Shown here: piece after piece, positions 1 through 5,657 of the stretch
How positions within the stretch are numbered: position 1 is the first letter of the stretch
Layout: each line of letters opens with the position of its first letter
Assembly (NCBI GenBank): GCA_019420465.1
Contig: JAHZHB010000094.1
Location: 1 to 6,462, forward strand
From: Lachnospiraceae bacterium
Lineage (GTDB): Bacteria; Bacillota; Clostridia; Lachnospirales; Lachnospiraceae
Reading direction: 5' to 3'
Length of the DNA: 6,462 nucleotides
The notes under the pieces: generated by a model
Seen by the model: the letters and a program-made list of their open reading frames with translations, nothing else
Database searches by the model: none
Told to the model about the DNA's origin: nothing
Translations under genes and position numbers: made by a program

Positions 1-734
1 ATTCGCAGTACCTGCACAGTGATATGACGGTCCAGATGAACCAGACGCAGATGCAGCTGGTATTCTGTTTTGCAGCGGATCAGGTGCCGTAGGATCAGGG
101 CTGCGGAAATATACTGGGATATGATACTGGCCAGTGCCACACCGGCAACATCCAGATGCAGTCCGATCACGAAAAACAGATTCAGGATGATATTGATCAC
201 GCCGGAGATGGCCAGATACAAAAGTGGCCTTTTCGTATCTCCGACGGCGCTTAATACAGCATTACCGTAATTATACATGGCCAGCGCCGGGGAACCGCAC
301 AGATAGATCGTCAGATACAGTGTGGCGCCGTCGATCAGCTCATCCTTGGTTCCTAAAACAGCAAGGATCGGATGTGTGAGAAAAAGTCCGAAAACCAGAA
401 GGAGCAGGCCGACTGCCAGACATAAAAGCAGAGAGCTGTGGACGGCTTTTTCCACACGGGTATGGTCTCTGGCTCCGAGATAGCGTGCCGTGACGGCATT
501 GACACCGCCGGACATACCGAGCAGAAGACCGGTCGTCAGTGTGACGAGTATTGTGGTGGAACCGACGCTTCCCAGTGCGATCGAACCTGCAAAATGTCCG
601 ACAACAGCGACGTCGGACAGATTGAACAGTACCTGCAGGACATTGGAAAACATCAGAGGAATACTGAAAAACAGCAGATTTTTCCCGAGTGGGCCATGAC
701 ACATATCCATGGCCTTTGATGTAGATGCTTGCAT
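1..734 (-). CDS. MATE family efflux transporter, N-terminal part (3' end outside window)
   Basis: Integral membrane antiporter expected to export cationic drugs or metabolites in exchange for Na+ or H+. The reading frame is open from 734 to the left edge and gives 244 residues, about half of the usual 440-460. Visible family traits: a short polar N-terminus followed by GKNLLFFSIP at residues 17-26, the first membrane helix with the conserved acidic residue in NLSDVAVVG (Asp41), a second hydrophobic helix around 56-78, the loop GVNAVTARYLGARD (77-90) typical of MATE proteins, then helices near 100-120, 130-155, 168-190 and 195-215. The start at 734 is preferred because a run of five G (complement of 740-744) lies 5 bases upstream. 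An in-frame ATG at 746 would add four residues (MGDF) but has no Shine-Dalgarno sequence. The gene is divergent from the FliB-like gene. Family assignment is secure; the substrate cannot be told. Confidence 0.93.
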   Translation of the reverse strand, partial: MQASTSKAMDMCHGPLGKNLLFFSIPLMFSNVLQVLFNLSDVAVVGHFAGSIALGSVGSTTILVTLTTGLLLGMSGGVNAVTARYLGARDHTRVEKAVHSSLLLCLAVGLLLLVFGLFLTHPILAVLGTKDELIDGATLYLTIYLCGSPALAMYNYGNAVLSAVGDTKRPLLYLAISGVINIILNLFFVIGLHLDVAGVALASIISQYISAALILRHLIRCKTEYQLHLRLVHLDRHITVQVLR

Positions 735-762
735 AAAATCCCCCATAAAAACATAGTTGTTT

Positions 763-791
763 ACGATATATACAGTATCTGCATCTGTCAG
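763..791 (-). promoter_or_regulatory. Candidate promoter for the MATE gene
   Basis: Read on the minus strand, CTGACA (complement of 786-791, 5 of 6 matches to TTGACA) is followed after exactly 17 bases by TATCGT (complement of 763-768, 4 of 6 matches to TATAAT). Transcription would begin near 756, giving a leader of roughly 20 bases before the start codon at 734. It lies in the only upstream space available to this gene. The assignment rests on consensus matching alone. Confidence 0.38.
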
Positions 792-819
792 ACCGGACAG
801 AGTGGTGACAGTATGCAGA
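778..819. repeat. Imperfect inverted repeat in the divergent intergenic region, possible operator
   Basis: TCTGCATCTGTC (778-789) is the reverse complement of GACAGTATGCAGA (807-819) apart from one inserted T, with a 17-base centre. A shorter inner repeat, CTGTC (785-789) with GACAG (796-800), shares the left arm. The left arm covers the candidate -35 box of the MATE gene, so a bound repressor or activator could act there. It is not followed by a T-run and sits between two divergent starts, so it is not a terminator. The regulator is unknown. Confidence 0.4.
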
Positions 820-915
820 GATGAAATGGTCGTGATAACCGTTGCTATTTTAGCAGAATACAGGAAAAATTCAATACAAAAAACGGGGAAAAACAGAGAA
901 AAAAGAAATATTGTA

Positions 916-924
916 TGCTATACT
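916..924 (+). promoter_or_regulatory. Extended -10 promoter element for the FliB-like gene
   Basis: TGCTATACT is an extended -10 element (TGn followed by TATACT, 5 of 6 to consensus) placed 36 bases upstream of the start codon at 961. No good -35 box is found at 16-18 bases upstream (GAGAAA at 896-901), which is tolerable for an extended -10. A start near 931 would leave a leader of about 30 bases. If real, it also shows that the open frame upstream of 961 is not translated in full. Confidence 0.45.
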
Positions 925-946
925 GTGCAGGATATAAAAAAGAAAC

Positions 947-953
947 AAGAGGA
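947..953 (+). promoter_or_regulatory. Ribosome binding site fixing the FliB-like start
   Basis: AAGAGGA lies 7 bases before the ATG at 961. It decides between this start and the much longer open frame that begins at 757. Confidence 0.7.
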
Positions 954-960
954 AAAAGAT

Positions 961-2043
961 ATGCTGTTTGAACCATCCTATATAAAAGATTTTCACTGCA
1001 CTGCGTCTGCCTGTCAGGATACGTGTTGTGCCGGCTGGGAGATCGTCCTTGACGAAGAGGCACAGAAACGATACAGAGAGGTGAAAGGTGCGTTTGGAAA
1101 AAGGTTGAACCAGGCGATACAGACAGAAGACGGCGAGGCATACTTTGCCCTGACAAAGGAAAAGCGATGCCCGTTTCTGAACAGGGAAGGGCTTTGCGAT
1201 ATTTTTCTGGAGCTGGGAGAAGAGGCACTGTGTGATATCTGTACGGAGCATCCGCGTTTTTATAACTGGATCGGAGATTATACGGAAAAAGGTCTGGGAC
1301 TTTGCTGCGAAGAGGCGGAGAGACTTCTGTTTGCCCACAAAGAACCACTGGAATTTGTCTGTACAGAGGGAGAAGCGGGCGAAGCGATCTCAGAAGATCT
1401 GAAAGCCCTGTTGCAGATCCGGCAGGAGGCTTTTGGAATCCTGCAGGACAGAACACTGTCGTTTAAGGAGCGTATAGCGGAATTTAAAGCCTTTATGCAG
1501 CAGGTACAGCTGGTGCTCGATGGTGCGGAAACAGAGGCTGCAGAAAGCAGTGAAACAGAATGTGCAGAAACAGTGTTTGATCCGGATGATGGAAAAGGTA
1601 TGCCTGTGCATTTCCCTTCTCCGGAAAAGATCAGAGCGATCCTGGACTTTTATCATACGCTGGATTTTCTGGACCCTGCATGGAAAGGGCTGGTTTTGCA
1701 GGCAGAAAAGGACGCCGACGGGATCGCAGAGAATGGTGAAGCACTGTTGGCTGCGGATACTGACAGAGTGTATGAATGGGAACATGTGGCTGTATATCTG
1801 CTGTTCAGATACAGCTGCGAAGCGGTTTATGACGGAGATCTTATGACCCGTGCGGAATTTGTCTGTCACAGTCTGGAACTTCTGTCCATACTGGCGGCAG
1901 AGATGGCGCTTTCGGACGGTTATACGACAGAAAAGAGGGATCATCTGCTGCGGATGTTCAGCCGGGAGATCGAATACTGTCCGGAAAATATGGAGGCTGT
2001 ATGCGAGGCTGTGCGAAACGGGCAGTTTACGGATGGGCTATAA
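961..2043 (+). CDS. FliB-like protein (flagellin lysine-N-methylase family), cysteine-rich, predicted Fe-S
   Basis: A 360-residue soluble protein with no signal peptide or membrane segment, close to the usual family length of about 360-400. The N-terminal part has the family signature: SYIKDFHC (6-13) and a CX4CX3CC cluster (Cys13, 18, 22, 23) followed by GWEIVLD; then CPFLN (70-74), LCDI (78-81), ALCDICTEHPRF (89-100) and GLGLCCEEA (111-119). These ten cysteines resemble the YkgJ/FliB type cluster, and Salmonella FliB is reported to carry a 4Fe-4S centre and to methylate flagellin lysines with S-adenosylmethionine. A variable acidic linker (about 183-210) leads to a helical C-terminal domain with LLFRYSCEAVYDGD (280-293) and FSREIEYCPEN (333-343), both typical of the firmicute branch. 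The open frame continues back to 757 but that part has unlike composition and no ribosome site. No flagellar gene is near, so the substrate is uncertain; family membership is well supported, the flagellin role is not. Confidence 0.85.
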   Translation: MLFEPSYIKDFHCTASACQDTCCAGWEIVLDEEAQKRYREVKGAFGKRLNQAIQTEDGEAYFALTKEKRCPFLNREGLCDIFLELGEEALCDICTEHPRFYNWIGDYTEKGLGLCCEEAERLLFAHKEPLEFVCTEGEAGEAISEDLKALLQIRQEAFGILQDRTLSFKERIAEFKAFMQQVQLVLDGAETEAAESSETECAETVFDPDDGKGMPVHFPSPEKIRAILDFYHTLDFLDPAWKGLVLQAEKDADGIAENGEALLAADTDRVYEWEHVAVYLLFRYSCEAVYDGDLMTRAEFVCHSLELLSILAAEMALSDGYTTEKRDHLLRMFSREIEYCPENMEAVCEAVRNGQFTDGL

Positions 2044-2119
2044 GGTGGTGAACGCACAGAGCTGACAGGCGGACTGCGCGAAAAACAGCAGGTGCAGTCA
2101 TCACATAAAGAAAAAGGAC

Positions 2120-2130
2120 AGGAACAAGGG
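2120..2130 (+). promoter_or_regulatory. Ribosome binding site region for the helicase
   Basis: AGGA at 2120-2123 is 10 bases before ATG 2134, and AAGGG at 2126-2130 is 3 bases before it. The first spacing is workable. The alternative GTG at 2092 has no purine-rich site at a proper distance, so 2134 is the better start, and the recognisable nuclease-like domain begins directly after it. Confidence 0.55.
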
Positions 2131-2133
2131 TGT

Positions 2134-4488
2134 ATGGAATACAGAATTTCTGTCAGGGATCTGGTGGAGTTTATATTACGAAGCGGTGATCTGGACAACC
2201 GGCAGGGCAGCGGACCGGACAAAGAGGCCATGCAAAAGGGCAGCCGTCTGCACAGAAAGATCCAGAAGGCACAAAAGAGTAATTATCAGAGTGAGGTCAA
2301 TCTGTGTTATACAAAGGAATATCCCGAATACAGCATCCGCCTGGAGGGAAGAGCAGACGGTATTCTGACAGAGGATGACGGGAAGACAACGATCGATGAG
2401 ATCAAGGGTATGTACCGGGATGTGACAAAACTTACAGAGCCTGTGGCGGTACATCTGGCGCAGGCAAAATGTTACGCGTATATGTATGGAAAACAGACAG
2501 AACCGGAATCGATCGGCGTGCGCATGACGTATGCCAATCTTGATACGGAGCAGATCGTATATTTTGACAGTGAATACAGCTGGCAGGAGCTGTCTGCATG
2601 GTTTGAGGATCTTCTGGAGCGCTATCATGTCTGGGTGGAATTTTCCTGGCAGTGGCGAAAGACCAGAAATGCGTCGATGCAGGGGCTGGAATTTCCTTTC
2701 CCCTATCGAAAGGGACAGCGGGAGATCGTCAGCAGTGTATACCGGACGATCCTTCGGAAAAAACAGCTGTTTATCCAGGCCCCCACAGGTGTGGGAAAGA
2801 CAATGTCCGTACTGTTCCCGGCGCTGCGTGCCTGTGGTGAAGGGGAAGCCGAACGTGTCTTTTATCTGACGGCCCGCACGATCACCAGAACCGTGGCAGA
2901 GGATGCGGTACAGATCTTAAGAACCAGAGGACTGCGCTGTAAATCGGTGACACTTACGGCAAAGGATAAGCTCTGTGTGCTCGATGAGGTCGACTGTAAT
3001 CCGGAAGTCTGTCCGCGGGCCAGGGGACATTTTGACCGGGTCAATGAGGCTGTCTATGAGCTTTTGACCACCTGTGATGCCATAGACCGGGAGACGATCC
3101 TTTTACATGCTGAAAAATGGCAGGTATGTCCGTTTGAGATGATGCTGGATGTCTCGGTATGGGTGGATACGATCATATGTGACTATAATTATGTACTTGA
3201 CCCGCGTGTGCGTCTGAAACGCTTTTTTGCTGACGGAGTACAGAGTCCGTCCATCGTGCTGATGGATGAGGCACACAATCTGGTGGACCGGGGCCGGGAG
3301 ATGTACAGTGCTGTTTTATATAAAGAAGACGTGCTGGCGGTAAAGAAACTGGTAAAGGCCCGGCGGCCAAAGCTGGCCAGACTGCTCGAAAGAGTCAATA
3401 AGACGATGCTGGGGTATAAAAGAACCTGCGATACGTATGAGATCCTTGAAAATCTCGGCATGCTGCCGATCAGCCTTTTGCAGGTGACAGGGGAGATGGA
3501 GGACTATCTGGAAGAAGAGCATGACAGTGCTGTGCGTACAGAAGTACTGCAGCTGTATTTTGCGATGCTGACGTTTGAAAATATCTATGAGCTTTTGGAT
3601 GACAGTTATGTGATCTACAGCCAGCATGATCCGGATGGTCGGTTTAAAATCAAGCTGTTCTGTGTCGATCCGGCACACAATATCCAGAACTGCCTGGATC
3701 AGGTTAAAAGCAGCGTGTTCTTTTCCGCAACGCTTCTGCCGGTACAGTATTATCGGCATCTGTTCAGCACGAGAACGGATGACTATGCTATCTATGCGGA
3801 GACTTCGTTTACGCCGGAACAGAAAAAACTTATGATCGGCCGGGATATCAGCAGTAAATATACCAGGCGCAACCATGCGGAATATGTAAAGATCGCCACA
3901 TATATCCATGATCTTACGGCGGCCAGAAAGGGCTGTTATATGGTCTTTATGCCCTCCTATAAGATGCTGGAGGATATCGCGGATGTTTACGAGGAGCAGT
4001 ACGGGCAGGAAACAGCATGTGAGATCCTCCGGCAGAGCCAGTCAATGCGCGAAAGTCAGAGAGAGGAATTCCTGGCCTGCTTTCAGGGGAAAAGACAGCG
4101 TACCCTGATCGGTTTTTGCGTGATGGGCGGGATCTTTTCGGAAGGGATCGATCTGGTCGGCGACAGACTGATCGGCGCTATCATCGTAGGTACAGGCCTG
4201 CCACAGGTATCCAATGAGAGAAAAATTCTCATGGATTATTACGATAAGCGCGGAGAAAACGGCTTTGATTATGCGTACCGGATCCCGGGAATGAATAAGG
4301 TGCAGCAGTCTGCCGGAAGGGTGATCCGCACGGTGGATGACAGGGGGATCATAGCGCTTCTGGACGAACGCTTTCTCTACCGTGAATCACTGGATCTGTT
4401 CCCGCGGGAATGGTTTCCGTATGAAGTCGTGACAAAGGAAAATGCCGGAGAAAAGGCGGCTGATTTCTGGATGGAAAATCAGTCATAA
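2134..4488 (+). CDS. PD-(D/E)XK nuclease-like / XPD-DinG type Fe-S DNA helicase fusion
   Basis: A 784-residue cytoplasmic DNA repair or recombination enzyme. Residues 1-180 look like a RecB/Cas4-type PD-(D/E)XK nuclease: GSRLHRKI with His40, EGRADGI with Asp75, DEIKG with Glu89 and Lys91, and QAKCYAYMY (110-118, motif III pattern QxxxY). The helicase follows: Gln195 in PYRKGQRE, Walker A APTGVGKT (216-223, Lys222), four cysteines C281, C288, C293, C332 placed as in the XPD/DinG iron-sulfur domain (the last in CPFE), DEAH (378-381), FFSAT (529-533), FSEGIDLVGD ending near 677, and motif VI QSAGRVIR (725-732). Relatives are ATP-driven 5'-to-3' helicases that open D-loops, R-loops or damaged duplexes. 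There is no DEDDh exonuclease domain as in Bacillus-type DinG, and I see no extra cysteine set for a Cas4 cluster in the nuclease part. It begins 90 bases after the FliB-like gene in the same direction. The helicase assignment is firm; nuclease activity is inferred from motif residues. Confidence 0.92.
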   Translation: MEYRISVRDLVEFILRSGDLDNRQGSGPDKEAMQKGSRLHRKIQKAQKSNYQSEVNLCYTKEYPEYSIRLEGRADGILTEDDGKTTIDEIKGMYRDVTKLTEPVAVHLAQAKCYAYMYGKQTEPESIGVRMTYANLDTEQIVYFDSEYSWQELSAWFEDLLERYHVWVEFSWQWRKTRNASMQGLEFPFPYRKGQREIVSSVYRTILRKKQLFIQAPTGVGKTMSVLFPALRACGEGEAERVFYLTARTITRTVAEDAVQILRTRGLRCKSVTLTAKDKLCVLDEVDCNPEVCPRARGHFDRVNEAVYELLTTCDAIDRETILLHAEKWQVCPFEMMLDVSVWVDTIICDYNYVLDPRVRLKRFFADGVQSPSIVLMDEAHNLVDRGREMYSAVLYKEDVLAVKKLVKARRPKLARLLERVNKTMLGYKRTCDTYEILENLGMLPISLLQVTGEMEDYLEEEHDSAVRTEVLQLYFAMLTFENIYELLDDSYVIYSQHDPDGRFKIKLFCVDPAHNIQNCLDQVKSSVFFSATLLPVQYYRHLFSTRTDDYAIYAETSFTPEQKKLMIGRDISSKYTRRNHAEYVKIATYIHDLTAARKGCYMVFMPSYKMLEDIADVYEEQYGQETACEILRQSQSMRESQREEFLACFQGKRQRTLIGFCVMGGIFSEGIDLVGDRLIGAIIVGTGLPQVSNERKILMDYYDKRGENGFDYAYRIPGMNKVQQSAGRVIRTVDDRGIIALLDERFLYRESLDLFPREWFPYEVVTKENAGEKAADFWMENQS

Positions 4489-4499
4489 TATGGTATAGT
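4472..4499 (+). promoter_or_regulatory. Candidate extended -10 promoter for the lipoprotein gene
   Basis: TGGTATAGT (4491-4499) is an extended -10 (TGn plus TATAGT, 5 of 6), directly after and just touching the end of the helicase gene. TGGAAA at 4472-4477 (4 of 6 to TTGACA) lies 16 bases upstream, inside the helicase coding sequence. A start near 4506 would leave a leader of about 45 bases. It suggests that the lipoprotein can be expressed apart from the helicase. Confidence 0.45.
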
Positions 4500-4551
4500 A
4501 AAGGCAGATACTTATCGTAATGAGACATCCCCGACAGAAAGGAGACGGCTT

Positions 4552-5451
4552 ATGAGAAAAAAACAGATACTTTTTTTGGGTGCTTTTCTTGGTATTGTTT
4601 TACTCGTCGGATGCGGGCAGAAGGCTGCATCCGAAACGGTGGTATCGGATGCGGCATCTGGTGCTGTACAGGATGCAACAGAGCAGATATCCGTTACGCT
4701 GGTAAATGCCAGCAATGTGTATATCAAGGAGGTCATATTTTCAGTGCCGGAGGATGAAAGCTATGAAGGGTATGCAGCTTTGGGAGAGATTGACGGACTT
4801 GAGCCGGAGGATACGTATACCGCCAGTATTCCGGTATCCGATCAGAACTTTCAGATCGAGGCATACGATGATGCATGGGACCCTCTGTATGACGGTACAT
4901 TGCAGGGAACAGTAGATGACGGCAGTATCGTTGTGCTTTTGCCGGAAGATAACGATACGCAGATGATCTATGAGCCGGGAACCGATGTGGAAGAAGCCAG
5001 AGCAGAAGCGTCTTTGGCGTATGGTGCAAAGGTAGCTGCCACGCAGGAGTATGTGGAGCAGCAGGAAGATGCCCTGGCCAATCAAACGGATGCCCAAAAT
5101 GACCAGCTTCAGCAGGCGGCAAAGGAGCTGGGCTACGAATCTGTGGAAAATATGCGTTTTATGACACACGAAGGGTTCAACAGAGATGATGCCGAATTCT
5201 GGGAGATTGTGGGGTACTGGTATCCGGATGGAGACGCAAACAGTCCGACGTATTTTGCTGTAGATAACAGGGATAATCTGCGGTGGTTCCGGTTCGATGA
5301 AAAGAAAGGCGACGTGGAAACCGGAGTGGACACGGTAAAGACGAAGGTGTTAAAAACGTACACACTGTACAGTGAAAAAAAATTTACCATAAGCGGTGAT
5401 GTGATCCGGTTTGAAGATGATGACACAGAATACTGCAGGGGAACCTATTAA
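4552..5451 (+). CDS. Putative lipoprotein of unknown function
   Basis: A 299-residue secreted, membrane-anchored protein. It starts with MRKK, a hydrophobic stretch (6-19) and a lipobox LVGC, so Cys21 would be lipidated after signal peptidase II cleavage. AAAGGAGA (4538-4545) ends 6 bases before the ATG. After a low-complexity Ala/Ser/Thr/Val spacer (22-36) comes a likely beta-rich domain (about 38-142) that begins ISVTLVNASNVYIKEV and is rich in Asp, Glu and Tyr. Residues about 145-195 are Ala/Gln/Glu-rich and probably a long helix or coiled coil. A second compact domain (about 200-299) has EFWEIVGYWYPDGD (215-228), NLRWFRFDEKK and a C-terminal strand pattern ending CRGTY; the WEIVGYWYPDGD stretch suggests a beta-barrel-like fold, which is a guess. 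The mature protein is strongly acidic. I do not recognise a named family. Gene reality is well supported by the start signals and clean composition; function is unknown. Confidence 0.8.
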   Translation: MRKKQILFLGAFLGIVLLVGCGQKAASETVVSDAASGAVQDATEQISVTLVNASNVYIKEVIFSVPEDESYEGYAALGEIDGLEPEDTYTASIPVSDQNFQIEAYDDAWDPLYDGTLQGTVDDGSIVVLLPEDNDTQMIYEPGTDVEEARAEASLAYGAKVAATQEYVEQQEDALANQTDAQNDQLQQAAKELGYESVENMRFMTHEGFNRDDAEFWEIVGYWYPDGDANSPTYFAVDNRDNLRWFRFDEKKGDVETGVDTVKTKVLKTYTLYSEKKFTISGDVIRFEDDDTEYCRGTY

Positions 5452-5470
5452 GGTGAACGTTGGCAAGCTG

Positions 5471-5499
5471 TTCTGGGCCAGAAGGAAAGTTTGTATAAT
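5471..5499 (+). promoter_or_regulatory. Candidate distal promoter upstream of ldhA (perfect -10)
   Basis: TATAAT at 5494-5499 is a perfect -10 hexamer. The sequence 17 bases upstream, TTCTGG at 5471-5476, is a poor -35. Transcription would start near 5506, placing the palindrome at 5520-5545 just downstream of the start, where a repressor could block elongation. It competes with the proximal candidate at 5573-5578. Confidence 0.35.
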
Positions 5500-5519
5500 C
5501 TGCAATAAAAATGCAACTA

Positions 5520-5545
5520 CATATCGTTAAATATTTAACAATATG
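5520..5545. promoter_or_regulatory. Putative Rex (redox-sensing repressor) operator upstream of ldhA
   Basis: A 26-base palindrome with a single mismatched pair (C5525 against A5540); the central 14 bases, GTTAAATATTTAAC (5526-5539), are perfect. The core TCGTTAAATATTTAACAA (5524-5541) matches the clostridial Rex consensus TTGTTAA-N4-TTAACAA at 13 of 14 defined positions. Rex binds DNA when NADH is low and releases it when NADH is high, and lactate dehydrogenase genes are common targets in Firmicutes. The site lies 113 bases before the ldhA start, between the two candidate -10 boxes. The palindrome is directly seen; the identity of the regulator is inferred from consensus and from the gene controlled. 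Confidence 0.72.
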
Positions 5546-5549
5546 CGGA

Positions 5550-5578
5550 TAGATGTTTCTGTTCAAATTGCGTATACT
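5550..5578 (+). promoter_or_regulatory. Candidate proximal promoter for ldhA
   Basis: TATACT at 5573-5578 matches -10 at 5 of 6 positions; the hexamer 17 bases upstream (TAGATG, 5550-5555) is a weak -35. Start of transcription would be near 5585, with a leader of about 73 bases. The palindrome at 5520-5545 would then sit immediately upstream of the -35, around -52 at its centre, where repression by occlusion is possible but less direct than a site over the -10. Confidence 0.4.
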
Positions 5579-5583
5579 GTTTA

Positions 5584-5609
5584 TGGAAAGAAGACAACAT
5601 ATCTTTCCA
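5584..5609 (+). other. Small stem-loop in the ldhA leader
   Basis: TGGAAAGA (5584-5591) pairs perfectly with TCTTTCCA (5602-5609) around a 10-base loop. It would be at the very 5' end of a transcript from the proximal promoter, a place where hairpins can protect mRNA. It lacks a following T-run, so it is not an intrinsic terminator. With eight base pairs it may also be chance. The 206-base gap 5452-5657 otherwise holds the promoter and operator signals, with no further gene seen. Confidence 0.35.
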
Positions 5610-5657
5610 GAAGTTACCCGCAGGTAGTAAATACAACAGGTAAAGGAGAAACAGTAT

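Noticed and set aside
340..719. Open frames on both strands inside the MATE region
   Set aside because: They overlap the recognisable MATE reading frame in other frames and their translations show no family features; they are shadows.
757..960. N-terminal extension of the FliB-like protein back to 757 (68 extra residues)
   Set aside because: The extension lacks a ribosome binding site, does not resemble the family N-terminus, overlaps both candidate promoters, and the family signature starts directly at the ATG at 961, which has AAGAGGA at the right distance.
845..1944. Long minus-strand open frames opposite the FliB-like gene
   Set aside because: They are antisense shadows of a gene with clear family motifs; their translations are Cys/Phe/Arg-rich without structure.
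2134..2680. Cas4-like domain as a sign of a CRISPR-Cas locus
   Set aside because: No repeat-spacer array or other cas gene is present, the domain is fused to an XPD-type helicase, and I do not see the cysteines of the Cas4 iron-sulfur cluster in it.
3316..3909. A 197-residue minus-strand open frame within the helicase gene
   Set aside because: It runs antisense across conserved helicase sequence (including the SAT motif) and has no start signals or recognisable protein features.
5471..5483. TTCTGGGCCAGAA palindrome after the lipoprotein as a terminator
   Set aside because: The arms are separated by a single base, so no stable long hairpin forms, and no T-run follows. The termination point of the lipoprotein transcript is not visible.
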